Below are positions 9,494 to 21,830 of a DNA stretch of 64,000 bases, piece after piece (the first letter of the stretch is position 1; every line of letters starts with the position of its first letter). Location of the stretch: contig OW799237.1 of the NCBI GenBank assembly GCA_941918925.1, positions 111,384,515-111,448,514 on the forward strand, given 5' to 3'. The stretch comes from Phyto melanocephala (taxonomy: Eukaryota > Arthropoda > Insecta > Diptera > Rhinophoridae). A program made the position numbers and the translations under genes. Below the pieces are notes generated by a model, which was not told where the DNA came from, searched no databases, and was given only the letters and a program-made list of their open reading frames with translations.

Positions 9494-10930
9494 GCGGACA
9501 ATATTGATATGTTTATACAAGTCCTAATAATAGAAACAATTATAAATTGAATATTTTTAGAAACTAAATTTTAAAGTGAAAATACATAAAATTTTACCAC
9601 AATTTTAAGACTTACATATATGACGAAATCCCTACTAAAATTACAATGCCCATCCCTGTAGCTTGAATTTAAATTTGATTTTTCTTTACCATTTCTTTTT
9701 TCTTACGCTCCCACTGTATTCCGGTGTAATTAAATTATTAAATTAGTATAGATACATTATGGTATGCTTTAGTTATTAACCTAATTAATATTTAATTAAT
9801 CAAATACACACAAACTTTCCCTAAATATTTTACCCTCCCACTAACATCTAATCAGTAGCTATCACTCACTCACTCACTCACTCTCTCTTTTTTTTCTCTG
9901 TCTATTTAGGCTGCTTAAGTTGTTAATTAGATTTTTATTCCAATTGAATTACAGTTTGACATGATATTCAAACATTCAAACACAAATTTTCTAATTATTT
10001 CCTCAAACAACAATAGAAAGAAGAAAACAAAAACACAACATTAATAGAAATTTAAACAATGGCTTCATATTACCGTTAGCCACCATATTTTTTATAGCGC
10101 TCACCAAAACACTGCCTAAAAAATATTTTACATTTCCGTTTCACACACACTCGAAGAGAGGCTAATAGTTTAATACTTACGAACTGTTGTTGTATTTAGT
10201 AAAAATAAACTAATTTTATTTCATTTAATTAAATTAAGTTTAATTTCACTTGATGATGATGACGATAATGTCGAGTACTTTGACACTGATGGGTTTTTTT
10301 CGGTCTTTTGGGGCTGAAAATGATTATTTACTAATTAATTCAGTTATTACCTTTAAATATGCCTGTAATTTCGTCTTTTATGTGTTGTGCGTGTTTAGAC
10401 AAGCATAACCGTTGATGTATGTGGTTTTTTGTTTTTTTTTTGGTTGTTAAATTCATATGACAAGAAATTTCCATTAAGTTTTTTTTTTTAATTTGAAAAC
10501 ACCTAAATATGTACAATAAGTATTAAAATGAAAAACAAAAACCTATAACTCATTGGAAGGCAACCATAATAAGTTTTCTACATGTTTTTTTATTATTTTT
10601 GATGTCATTGTGTTAAACTGTAATTAATTAGAAAAACTAACTTAAATAATAAGAAAGAAAACTTTTCTCTACAAAAACTATTACCAAAATTAGTCTACAC
10701 CCAGCAAACGCAAGGTTGAATGTTTTTAATATTTTTTAAAACGTAAAAGCAGGTTTAATATTCGCACACCATTTAGAGATCATTTAAACAAATTATTTTT
10801 AAAAGTAAAAAATTTCTTTATTAAAATATTTAAATTAATTGAAATGAAATTTTTAATAAAATGTTATTCCCGTGACATAATAAATATTAATGTTTTTTTT
10901 TTATTTTTTATGAAAAATTTGAAAAAATAT
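9494..10930. other. AT-rich DNA with a short (CACT)n
   Basis: Apart from (CACT)n at about 9862-9885 and T-runs, nothing is recognised. A short 'cacccagcaaacgcaagg' at 10699 resembles the 'acccagcaaaaa' ends seen near 40877 and 46760 but has no partner here. Confidence 0.4.
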
Positions 10931-10934
10931 GAAT

Positions 10935-11920
10935 TTAAGATAAAGCGTTATATGAGAGGTGGGCGTAAAAGTGGGCGTGTTACCTCAATTTGTTGGAATT
11001 AACTTAATTGACGATAAAACGATAAATGTATATATGCAAAGTTTCATCATCATACATCTGATTCTGTCGGTTTTTTTGGGCTTTGAAATTGCATTAACAG
11101 TAAATTATGTAAGAAGTGGGCGTTGTAGTAGGCGTGTCGAAATAGTTTCTGCTGATAAACTTAACTTAGATATTTCAATATAGAATCATTTATTTTTTCA
11201 AAATCTTTGTCCATAGAGAAATAATATGAATTTGAGATAAAGCGTTTTATGAGAGCTGGGCGTAAAAGTAGGCGTGTCACCTTCATTTTCTGACTTAGCA
11301 ATGACATTGACTAGAAAGCTATATGCACCAAATTTCATTATCATAGCTCTAATTCCGTCGGTTTTATAAGCTTTTCTATATCAAAAACAGTAGATTACGT
11401 GAAAAGTGGGCGTTATAGTAGGCGTGTCGAAGTAGTTTCTGCTAATAAATAAAACTTAGATATTTCAATATAGAATCCTTTATTTTTTCAAAATCTTTGT
11501 CCATAGCGAAATTATATGAATTTGAGATAAAGCGTTATATGGGAGGTGGACGTAAAAGTGGGCGTGTCATCTTTAGTTTTTAGCTTAGCAAAGACATTGA
11601 CTAGAAAGCTATATGCACCAAATCTCATTATCATACCTCTAATTTCGTCGGTTTTATGAGCTTTTCTATATCATAAGCAGTAGATTACGTGAAAAGTGGG
11701 CATTGTAGTAGGCGTGTCGAAGTAGTTTCTGCAAATAAATAAAACTGGGATCTATCAATATAAAGTCCTTTGTCCATCTTTGTCCATAGAGAAATTATAT
11801 GAATTTTAGATAAAGCGTTTTACGGGAGGTGGGCGTAAAAGTGGGCGTGTTATATTTATTTTCCGTCAGTACAAAACCTTTGACCAAAAAGCAATGTTTG
11901 CAAAATTTCATGATCGCACA
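10935..11920. repeat. ~290-bp GGGCG-rich tandem repeat, 3.5 units
   Basis: The marker 'gggcgtaaaagt.ggcgtgt' recurs at 10961, 11258, 11548 and 11831, giving intervals of 297, 290 and 283 bp. Each unit has two such GGGCG words, a shared block 'gactagaaagctatatgcac', 'gtcggttttat' and 'atttcaatatagaatc'. A further 1.5 units occur at about 51210-51670. INE-1 and Helitron elements of flies often carry internal GGGCGTGGC-type units, so this may be the inside of such an element. Its orientation is likely minus, toward the Helitron end at 13401. Confidence 0.75.
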
Positions 11921-13120
11921 TCTAATTTTGTTTTAATTTAAAATTTAATTTTAAATATACCGAAAAAGACACTGTGCGGTAAAAATTTTCGTACATTTGA
12001 TCTATAACTCCTTTTCTAATGCATAGATTTAAGCAATTTTCAAGGAAAAGATATTTATTTTTACTCAGAAAATATACTTGCAAAGTTTCATTGCTCCACG
12101 TCAATGCGTTTAGAGACAATCGCATTTTTTTCGCTATAGGAAGGACATGTTTTTTTTACCTACTCTTGCATTACAAGATATAACTCTCTTCTAACAAACC
12201 TTGTGTATAAGAAATATTAATCACCCTAACTTTCTCGATTCGAGTTCTATGGTGTTTCGTCATGTCCTTTCCCTGGTCTATAATCAAGGTTAAAATTGTA
12301 ACCTAGTTTAAGATTATCTTTTTAGTAAAAAAATAAATAATTTAAATAACACTGACATCATTGTGGTGAAAGTCTACATTCAAAATCAAAGTCTTATCAC
12401 AGTTTGTCTACTAAATCACACGACATGTTAAATATTTCATTTTTTTATTACTTTTTTGTAATTTATAAATTATTCAATCACAACGATTAATTTATTTTAC
12501 GGCACGTTTTACAAAAAGAAGAAAAAAAGCGAAAAGAAAAAAGTATAGATTTTTTTTAGTTAACTTAAAAACTCTGACGCACCCACAATTTCCACCTAAT
12601 AAACATACACACACTCGGTGATATTAAATTCTTTTTTTTTTGTTTTTTTTTTGTTCATTATACAATAAAATAGCGCATAATTTGATTACAACTACACCTT
12701 ATCGTGTAAATCTCTTTTAACAAGTTTTATAACTAATTCTTATACTCCCACCCCCGTCTTCTTTGGGTCTACCATTCCCCTTTGTCAAGCAGTAAATGAT
12801 GGTAAAATAAATAATCCACTTTAACGCAAACACACATTTCAACATTTGTGTACTTAAGTAATAAGTATCTACTCACTCATACTGCTCAGCGCATAAATTC
12901 TTGCTACAATCTGCTCTATTCTGTTACAAATGTGTTTAAAATAATTGAAAGTAAAATTTCTAGTTCGAAATTATAATTTGTAATATGTTTATCAATTTCC
13001 GTAAAAATATTTGTATTAAATTGTTTTTTGTGTATTTTAATAGTCACTGTCTGTTTCTCTAAATGCGAACAAAATTTTCATTCTTAAAAAAATATATTGA
13101 CAAAAACAAAAGAACAATTA
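11921..13120. other. AT-rich DNA between tandem repeat and Helitron end
   Basis: No coding frame or clear element edge. It may be the degraded middle of one long minus-strand Helitron running from about 13401 down to 10.9 kb, since both flanks carry similar 'gtgggcgt.aa' words, but the sequence between does not prove continuity. Confidence 0.3.
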
Positions 13121-13401
13121 AAGAAAGTGGGCGTTAAAGTAGGCGGGGTAAAAAATAATATCCTATTAATCATATCAGAGTCTAAGTTATATTATGTAAA
13201 GATTTCAAGAAGATCGATCCAGCAGTCTAGCCTACCTGAGGGGCGTGAAAAAAGGCGTGGCATTGAGGGGTATTAAAAAAATAGATGTTGACCGATTCTC
13301 AGACCTACCCGACATGCACACAAAATTTCATAAAAATCGGTTGAGCCATTTCGGTGGAGTTTAATCACAAACACCACGACACGAGAATTTTATATATTAG
13401 A
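13120..13401 (-). mobile_element. Helitron 5' end fragment
   Basis: On the minus strand it begins TCTAATATATAAAATTCTCG at 13401. Then come 'cggtgtttgtgatt'-like words, 'ctcaaccgatttttatgaaa', two 'ccacgcc'/'cacgcccct' words, and 'ccgcctactttaacgcccac' near 13127. A TC start followed by an AT-rich run and then a 'gctcaaccgattt' block is the usual 5' layout of insect Helitrons. The 3' end with CTAG was not found, so the length is unknown. Confidence 0.65.
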
Positions 13402-13402
13402 A

Positions 13403-13645
13403 CTAGCGAACCCCCTTCAAACTTCGTAGTGCAAAAACGAAAATAAAGAAATCAATTCAAATTCATTTAAATCAGTGTTCACTAAAGTGGCTATAACTCA
13501 TAAACCAATATACATACAGAGACCGTTTATAAATAAAAACCTTGGTATTGATGTCACCTTTCATATTAACAGAAACAAAATCGGTTCACGCATTCTAGAG
13601 AACATCAATTATTAACACAATGCAACTTATTTTTTTATATATAGA
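13403..13645 (-). mobile_element. Short non-autonomous Helitron, 243 bp
   Basis: On the minus strand it starts TCTATATATAAAAAAATAAG at 13645, preceded by A, and ends ...GGGGGTTCGCTAG at 13403, followed by T. TC start, CTAG end and A/T flanks without target duplication are the Helitron signature. It carries 'gtgaaccgattttgtttctg' inside. Its 3' end is one base from the 5' end of the Helitron fragment at 13401, so the two are head to tail. Confidence 0.75.
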
Positions 13646-13990
13646 TTAAATGCAAATAGTTAATTTTTTCGAAAAATTCTTAATAAAATGTAAATTAAAA
13701 AAAACATATATGTAATTGTTTTTTTTTTTTTTAATTTTTATATCGACAAATGCAAAACAGAAAAACCGGGTATTCGAACCGGTTTTACGTGCAAAAAACC
13801 GCAAACCGGTTTTTTTTAAATTGCTGTATTTTTAATTATTTGATATCCGGGTTTTCTTATATGCCGAATATTTATATATTATAATATTTCTTAATAGGAA
13901 AACGATTATTTGTAGCTCGTCTCTGAAAGTTTCTTACACAAATTATATTATAATTTTTTCCCCCTAAAAATAACGGTCTCGAACCATAAG
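13646..13990. other. AT-rich DNA with ACCGG hairpin words
   Basis: Around 13761-13812 the words AAAACCGG and CCGGTTTT pair as a small hairpin, followed at once by a second 'aaaccggttttt' block. Otherwise only A/T runs are seen. Confidence 0.4.
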
Positions 13991-14700
13991 AACTTTCTGA
14001 AACTGAAGCAAAACAAGGTAAAGGAGGTCCAGGAACCATTAGAATGCATAAATGAGGTGTGCATGGAGAATGACAGCAATATTCTTACTAAAAATACTCT
14101 TATAAACGGAGGAGCGGAAGCAGTACTAGGAGGCTACTCAGTTAAGTTGAACCTGTCCTGACGTTATAATCTAGGAGAGAACGTGAGACTGTTATATGCC
14201 CTAGATAGCCTGTTGGTAAACTGGGGCACTTAATAACTAGTTGGTTGTAAAAGGCGTGCGACAGCACAACTTGGAATCCAGAATGGCGCCCAGATATAGT
14301 TTGAAGCTCAATAGCTGTGCATCTGTAAATAAGTTAACGCTTATGCTGAAATCGAGGTGACAGGGAAACTTGCAAAAATAAAATCTGCTATGAATTTTCA
14401 GCACCTAGAATTGCCCTAGAGATGCCTTAGTGTAGATAAAGTTTCTTTAGTTGCTGCTGGAATGAAGCAACGAAGTATAGATATGGTTTTATATTGCTCA
14501 AACAGAACTTAGGCAGAGGCCAACAAAATATTTAAATATAATCGGAGCACCCTCCACGGATTAATTATGCTATTGACAAAACATAGAGTCTTTAAATATC
14601 AACTGAACAAGACAGAAGTTTAAAAGTATTGTGCCTAAAGGAGGCTGAGCTGGCAGCGCATATTGTGGGCAGGTAGCCAGCACTAGCTGGCATCAAATTA
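13990..14700. other. GC-richer unassigned stretch, possibly a dead retroelement
   Basis: This segment is visibly less AT-rich than its surroundings and has codon-like texture on the plus strand around 14010-14160, but it is interrupted by stops and I recognise no domain. It may be a decayed LINE or other coding transposon segment. Confidence 0.25.
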
Positions 14701-16320
14701 TCATCAAAGACAAACAATAAAAGTGTTAATGCCATACTTGAACTTAGCCTGAAACAAATGAGGGTACTTAAAAAGGACTCCGAAATTATTAAGATTGAAA
14801 ACGAAGAGTCGATAGTCTAAAAACTTTAGTGTGACCGCAGGAATCACTAAAGTAAGCAATTCTTCGATATATATTCGCTTTTCCATTTTTGAAGAAATTC
14901 CTTTATAAATGAAAATGTATTGCTTCAACTTTTCCAGCATTGGGCTGCTTATTATTTTACTCATCGTTTATTATACTTCGTCCTGCTCATGGCGTATGTT
15001 GATGTTAAGTAATTTTCTTTCAAAGTTTATTTAGTATAATCACTGTGTACACATGATTGTTGATTATTTGTTATCCCAAGTACAAGGCAAAACCTAAAAC
15101 AACTCCCACACACTTAACGGTGAGTAGTCCTTGCTGTTAAATAAATAACCTCTGGAGTATTAAACTTTACCACCCCACCCGAAACCCCAACTCAAAATAC
15201 ATTGATACACACAGAAGAAAACAAACAGAAAAACTTTCACTTGTATCACAAGAAAAACATATTTTTTTTTAGGGGGGGTGGGCATTTTTCGTTACGGAAT
15301 ACAAGTGGTCTGAGTAATTGTTTGTGGTTGTAGTGGTAGTAATAAAACGATTTCCGTTTAATGCCATAAAATTACGTTGACTTAATTCAATTCACGATTC
15401 AATTCAATTTCATTCATACAATTTTCATGTAACTGCGTGTTTAAACTTGATCTCTGAAATATTTTTTTCTTTCTATTCTTTTGGCAATTACTTGTTCATC
15501 CTTGAACAACAAACACAAGCCACCAAAAAGGAAAATACATAAAATGTTACAAAAAAACTTTTTTCATTTTGTCTTCCTTTCCGGCTGTTACTTTTTAGAT
15601 ACGGTCTATAAACACGCATACTTAACATTTTATTTATTTATTATATCCTTGTTTTACATACACACTGCTACACAATGTATGTATGTATGTGTATGTATGT
15701 ATGTATGTGTACATCATTTTTATTTAAGGGTAGAAATTGCGTACATGCGTTTAAAATATGTAATCATCATCTTCTTTTCTTAATGTTCCTTTAAACTGTG
15801 TCTGTGTGTGTGTGTGTGTGTATCTCACTTAGCCTCATTTAGCCACTCCCTTGTTTGTAACTGATGATATGCTCTAGTATGATGATGTTCTCAACACCAA
15901 CAAAAGCAAAAACATCCTTAGAAATGCTGAGCTAACATTATTTCAAGGCGAATTCTATTTTCATCCCCTTTTCTTTAGTTTTTTTTTTTTTAACGACCGA
16001 CTGTGTTGGTTTAATATGTTTCCAAACACTGGCGTAAGTCCCTTTCCCAAATGGCGTAATTGGTGGATAATTCTATGTTTGCATTTAAAATGCCAGCCAT
16101 ATTTATCACTTTTCTCTGCCATCGCCAAATAAATATTTGTTTAAATGTGATGGAATACGGCAGTTAAAGCACAACGTAGTTATATTTTTGCAAATATGTA
16201 TGTGATTAAATTAAATTTGTTTAATATTTTTTTTTTATACAAAATTCAATTTTCTAGCTATAAATGATTTTGAATAATTATTTTCAATTTTAGAACGATT
16301 TTTTATGGAGGTATAGAACT
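14701..16320. other. AT-rich DNA with two microsatellites
   Basis: Contains (TATG)n at about 15675-15711 and (GT)n at about 15797-15822. Nothing else recognised. Confidence 0.5.
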
Positions 16321-16389
16321 TTGAAATGGAATAAAACGAAGATGAGTTTTTTATATTTTCATAAAAAATTTCTTTATTCGAAAGATAAT

Positions 16390-17020
16390 CTTCTGGCATT
16401 ATAATTTGAATATGACTTCTTGCAAATGACCGCCACGGCTGGCTCGGACGTAGTCTAGCCTGAAATTCAATTATTTTGGACTTATCGGTGTAGACTAGCG
16501 ATTACATATATCTCCGCATAAAATAGCTTATCTTGAAGACCAATTCACAAGTCTTAAACATAAAACTATGCGATTACCCAACCTTGTCTTCAATAAATCA
16601 ATTGTGACACTAGCTGTGTGACATGTTACGCCGTCTTGTTGTAACCACAGTTCCTGCACATCATGGTTGTTCAACTGATGAATGAAAAAAATCATCATTG
16701 ACTGTAAAGTTCTGACCAGCATCGCTTTTAAAGAAGTACGGATGAATAAATCCACCAAAAATTCAGTTTTTCTGGATGTAATGGCGTCTCAACATACACT
16801 CGAGGATTATCACTACTCCAAATACGGCAGTTTTGTTTATTTACGTTCCATTCAAATAAAAGTGAGCTTCATCGCTAAACAGAATTCGCTTATGAAAATT
16901 TTAATCAACGGCTAACTTGTTTTGGGCGCATTCACTGAATCTACGCTTTGTAATTCATTATTAAGACTATTCATCTTGAAATGCCGAACCAAACTAAACA
17001 TAAATCACTAGACTGCTGAC
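16390..17020 (-). pseudogene. Tc3-like (DUF4817-type) transposase relic 2
   Basis: On the minus strand the catalytic part can be read in pieces. SEFCLAMKLTFI near 16860 corresponds to the first block (SDEAHF). NPRVYVETPLHPEKLN follows near 16790. The frame at 16528-16758 then gives VQELWLQQDGVTCHTA, with the second catalytic Asp intact, then TIDLLKTRLGNRIV. The third block is lost. The family's usual C-terminal SRGGH...IIF motif has an echo near 16410-16430. Frameshifts and stops are frequent. The helix-turn-helix half was not found. Confidence 0.75.
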
Positions 17021-17080
17021 AAAACGGCTGCGAATTAAAACAGTCTTGCATGTGTGATTAATATCAACAAAAAAAAATTA

Positions 17081-17969
17081 TTAGAAAAACCCATATTGAA
17101 ATCAAGTGCCGTTCGCCGGTAAACGGCTGCACGATTTCGCTATATTTTAATGTTTGCCATAACCAAACCTAGGTTTTTACGGAAAAAGAATTGACCACGC
17201 CCATTTTAAAAAATTTCTCTAAAGTATAAGAACGGCTAGACCGAATTGTTTAATTTTTTTTTTAATCTTCGTAGTAATCCAATTTAATTGAAATCAAAAC
17301 TTTTGTAAATTTTAAAATGTCCTGTCTCTTTAACATTTCTCCCCGTTTTAACTTACAATTCTTCACGTGCACATATCATTTTTATATTTTGTTAAATGTT
17401 CACGTCATATTTCCTCAGCCACTTAATTGATAATAAAAGATTAATATCTAATTGATTTACATAAATACACACACTTAAACACAGTCATGCATTATATTGC
17501 CAAACATATTTCGTTTTAATCTTGCTGAAAACCGTTTAAGTTTGTAAAATAATTGTAGCAAGATATAAATATTATAGTCATCTTAATAACTGAATACGGT
17601 TTTCGCTTTTGTTTTTGGCAACGAACAACAACCAACCAACCGCTTTTGGTCAAACTGAATACAGTTTATGTATGAAACCACAACAATGACAGCATTAAAC
17701 AACTATCTAATAACAAAAAATATTGTACAACATTAAAACGCTATTGATATGCGCATTAGAAACGAGGGTCGAAAAAGAATTGTAAGAAATCATGAACCTT
17801 AATGCTACAACAAGATTGGTGAGCAAGTCTATTGGTACAGAAACGCTGATACGAAGGAACAAAAACATTCTACTTAAATTTGCCGAGATCCACTCCCGAT
17901 TATCTATAATAAATATAAATATTGAAAACGAGTTAAAGTTTTCAACAATTAAGTCTAACTTATCCTAAA
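17081..17969. other. AT-rich DNA, nothing recognised
   Basis: No coding frame, tandem array or terminal repeat pair was found in this stretch. Confidence 0.45.
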
Positions 17970-18587
17970 TCTATATATATAAAAACAAAATTCTGTGTGG
18001 GTGTGTGTGTTAGCTATAGACTCCGAAACTGTAAAACCGATCGAACTCAAACTTTGGCAAGCTGTTGTACACATTCCAGGGCGTGTTTATGGGTGGTACA
18101 AAAAGGGCGGGGCCACGCCCAGAAAAAATTAGTTATCAATTTTAGCTACTTGCACTTGACCGATTTTCCTGAAACTTTGCACACATATTGAGCTGTCATG
18201 ACTATATAATTTTGTAATTAGAAAAGTGGGCGGGGCCACGCCCATAAAAAAGTTATAATTTTGAGGTACTTGTTTTGGATTGATTTTTGTGAAACTTTGC
18301 ACACATATTGAGCTGTTATGACTACAATTTCTTGATTAGAAAAATGGGCAGTGTCACGCCCGTAAAAAAAGTTATCATTTTTAGCTACTTGAACTTTACC
18401 GATTTTTCTAAAACTTTGCACACATATTGAGCTATCATAACTTTACAGTTTCGTGATTAGAAAAGTGGGCAGTGCCACGCCCATGAAAAACGTTATAATT
18501 TTTAGCCTTGCACTTGATATTCAATTAAAATTCAGAATGCATTTTTATTCATTAAGGGGCGTAGCAACGCGCGCCGGGCTTTGCTAG
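17970..18587 (+). mobile_element. Non-autonomous Helitron Hel-A, copy 1, both ends present
   Basis: It starts TCTATATATATAAAA at 17970 directly after A and ends GGGCTTTGCTAG at 18587 directly before T, the A^T insertion signature of Helitrons. A GC-rich hairpin-prone block 'gcaacgcgcgccgggc' precedes the CTAG by a few bases. The 5' part has 'gttagctatagactccgaaa' and 'gtaaaaccgatcgaactcaa'. The body is a tandem of about 121-bp units (four GGGC...GCCACGCCC motifs). It has no helicase, so it depends on an autonomous relative. Copies at 32849-33793 and 41011-41973. Confidence 0.88.
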
Positions 18588-20185
18588 TTTTATATAAAAT
18601 ACACCACCGCAAATCCAAATCCATTTAAATATGCTAAAATTTTCGTATTTAGATCACAATTTACCCTAAACATCCAACGTTTATTAAAGGTTTAAATGGC
18701 GATCCTCGTTTTATTCAAAATATATATGTAGATGTTTATTCGATCACACATATGTGCGTGGTATAAAGGGAACTAAACTAATTATAATTAGGATTTAAGT
18801 GTTCAAGAGCAGATTTTTTAAAACCAAATTAAACCCTTTAAAGAAATTCACATTCAAAGCACTTCTTTTCCTTATTATTCAAAATGAAATCTACTTAATT
18901 TCAAGCCAACACTTAAAATTCTGTTGAAAATTTTATTTATGTTTCCAGTGATGCACTTTTTCTATATCTAATAGTTGGCATACCTTCATTGGGTTATTTG
19001 CGTTTCAACTGCTCTTAAATATAGATATTGCACAAAATTTCTATATCATGCATGATGGTCTACACAAGTACGTTTGCAAAAAAATACTATCACAAACACA
19101 CTCATGAATATTGCCTTCAATGCGTAGTTTATGCCACATGTAGTATTTAACGATAACTATAAGTACTAGATGCATGTTGCATGCCCCATTGAGCATGCAA
19201 TCTACGTAATAATTTAAAATGGCCCAAATGGAGATACTCCATATTAAATACGACATTACAACAATGGATTAAGAAAACTCTAACTAACTATGCCTCTAAG
19301 GTAAATTGTTGTTGTCTGGTAATCGCAATAAACCTCTGGCGCGTAAAAGGCAACATATTTTTTTCTCAATTCTCATTTAGAAAATCACTTGATTATGTGG
19401 CCTATAAGACAAAAAGCCAAACGATACAAAAAACAAAGTAAACAAAAAAGGATGCATAAATGATGGCTAAATGCTTTATCTGAAATAAAATATAATTGAA
19501 AGAGTTTTGTATTTAAATTAACTTGTGGCACAGAGTGCATGTTAAGTCATGTAAAGTTTCCATTAACTATCTGGTCACTTTTTTGTATGTAGTTTTTGCC
19601 AAAGACTTTTACTTTTTTCTTGGAGGTTCAAATTCAGTATTCAGCTGTTCAGATAACATATGAATTTGTTTTAGGTTTAAAAGTAATTGTCTCTAGAATT
19701 ATTTTATTTTTATTTTTAAAAAAAGTTGCTACACAAAAATAATTTAAAAAACAGCTTTTTAAATCAATATAAAATGAAGATTTTCAAAGCACTTCCAACA
19801 GCAAGAGAATTTGTTAAAAATTGTCCTTAAATAGAGACAGTAGGGACAATTTTCTATAACTATATGAGTTATCAACAAAAAGTCAAAGCCATGAGTAAGA
19901 AACGAATTACAAAAACTCTATCAAAAATTCTCTATTAAAAGATTTGTTTTAGGGTCACTTCTCAAAAATTCTTGTCATAAAGAAATAAAATTTTTCTTAA
20001 AAGAGATACTTCGAGAACAAATCTGTATCGAAAATATTATAGTGTAAAAACTTAATAAACTCACTTCAATAATTTATTTTACGTTGTTTTGTGTTATAAG
20101 AAATTATTCATTTAATGAATACTACTTTTTGGGGACGCTTTTCGACTCCCTTAGCTCGCAAGTTAATTATGGCTACGCACCCGCA
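18588..20185. other. AT-rich DNA, nothing recognised
   Basis: No coding frame or repeat structure that I can support. Confidence 0.45.
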
Positions 20186-20189
20186 TATC

Positions 20190-20330
20190 CTCCATTACTG
20201 AGTACCATGCCACTTCACTGAACAAGAAAACGATTTCACATTCCTGACTGGTGATTGCCGACAATCCTAACCATACAGTCTGCCTGTAATCCTTAGTCTA
20301 CTGCGATCTGAGTCTCCTAACCAGGAGACA
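20190..20330 (-). pseudogene. Possible LINE 3'-coding fragment
   Basis: The nucleotide block 'gactggtgattgccgacaat' at about 20255 resembles 'gactgctgattatctacaat' at about 62213, which lies at the end of a LINE C-terminal relic on the minus strand. This suggests a fragment of the same LINE. No protein motif is readable here on its own. Confidence 0.3.
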
Positions 20331-20334
20331 GGTT

Positions 20335-20642
20335 TATTGGGGTACGCCAAATCTCTGGTCTATGCTGATAAACTGACATAAAGCAATATTTGACGCAACA
20401 TTGATGGAATAAGATCGGTTTTACTAGAAAAGGTAGTGTAAAATTTACTAGAAAAGGTAGTGTAAAATTGAAAAGCCAAGACGTCGTTTATAATGTGCAG
20501 TCGCGGTGGACATATACCAGGAATTATTTCTATATATTAAATGCCATCAAATCTGTGTGCTAATAAGGCCAAAATGTTGGCCATTCATTTGAATTTGTTG
20601 TGCTATTAAAAAAAAAAGTTCTATACCTTTAAAAGAATTCTA
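20335..20642 (+). pseudogene. Mariner-type element fragment (C-terminus plus 3' flank)
   Basis: The segment shares blocks with the better relic at 35686-36445: 'tctatgctgataaac', then 'cgcggtggacatataccagg' aligned with 'cgaggaggtcatatgccaga', then 'aatattaaatgccat' and the end 'gaatttgttgtg'. These correspond to the C-terminal YADK and RGGH.PEI blocks of the transposase and its 3' flank. Heavily diverged and frameshifted. Confidence 0.6.
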
Positions 20643-21830
20643 TACGTCTGGACTGCCTCTTCAACACTTATAAGGCATATTCTCTAATGAATATTTTGTA
20701 CATTGTCAATGGTTTTAAGTATTAAATTTTTAGAAATATTTAATATTATGGGTTCCCCTTTAGTTTTATATTAATTTACACCGCTAAATACATGCATTTC
20801 AATTTTTTTTAATTCCTCAATTTTGTCAACATTTTAATTTATTTCAAATAAGTTTATTACAAATATTCAAAAACTTGTTTCAACTACTGCCATGGGCTTC
20901 TAAAATCTTTTTGAAAGAATTACAAAACAACTGCACCAAGACCTTAAGAAACTCGCAAGTTGTGCAGCAATTTACTAAAGTCTTTAACAAAGTACTAAAA
21001 AGTGTTTAACAACAACAACCACTACCAAAATGCAACCACACGATAGAATCGTTTCCCAATACACTCATTATTAACTCCTTTTACCAAAAAGAAAAAAGCA
21101 AACAAAAACAAAATATTATTACTTTATGTTGTAGTTGTTTTTAACACAGCATAATACACAGACAGACGGACGGACAGACAGACAGACAAAAACTAAAGCC
21201 ATCAAAACCGATAATTTTGATTTACAACACGCCAGTTATTATTTATAACTTACTTAGTTTTAGATTTCTTCGTGGTCGTGAAACCTGTACATTTTTAGCA
21301 AAAGAAAAACAATTTTTTCTTCTTCTTCTTCTCTTCTAAATAATAAAAAAAAAAAAAATTTTAATATTTTTTATAGACTAAGGGAGTTTTTTTGAAAGAA
21401 AAACACAACATGATTGTGTTCTTAAAAGACAGAGGGAAACAACAGACAAAACTTAAACAGTCAAACCGTTTACTTTAAATCATTCATTGCTTATTTTAGT
21501 CTGTTGTTAACAGGCGTTTGAAGGAGTGATTTTTAAGGAGATTTAGAATCCTCGTCACAGACAAGAGCTACATGTGCGAAAAATGATTAAGCTTTTCTAT
21601 CACTCATATATTGTCGAACATTGTAGATTGTCACCATTATGGCAGTACAAACATTTAGGTAAACTAGCGTAGCTGGAATAGCAGTAATACAACAGAGTGT
21701 GTTGTGTGCATATCAAATTGAATTTGACATCCATATTATATATCGTGTATTCATGGTCTGGGTCACCTTATAGTATGTTCGTTATCTTACCAACAACAGT
21801 ATTTTGCCACTTTTTGACGTGTTTTTCCAT
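20643..21830. other. AT-rich DNA with a short (GACA)n
   Basis: A (GACA)n-type run lies at about 21157-21188. No other structure recognised. Confidence 0.45.

Noticed and set aside
10935..11920. CRISPR-like array
   Set aside because: Units are ~290 bp with no constant repeat and unique spacer pattern, and this is eukaryotic DNA.
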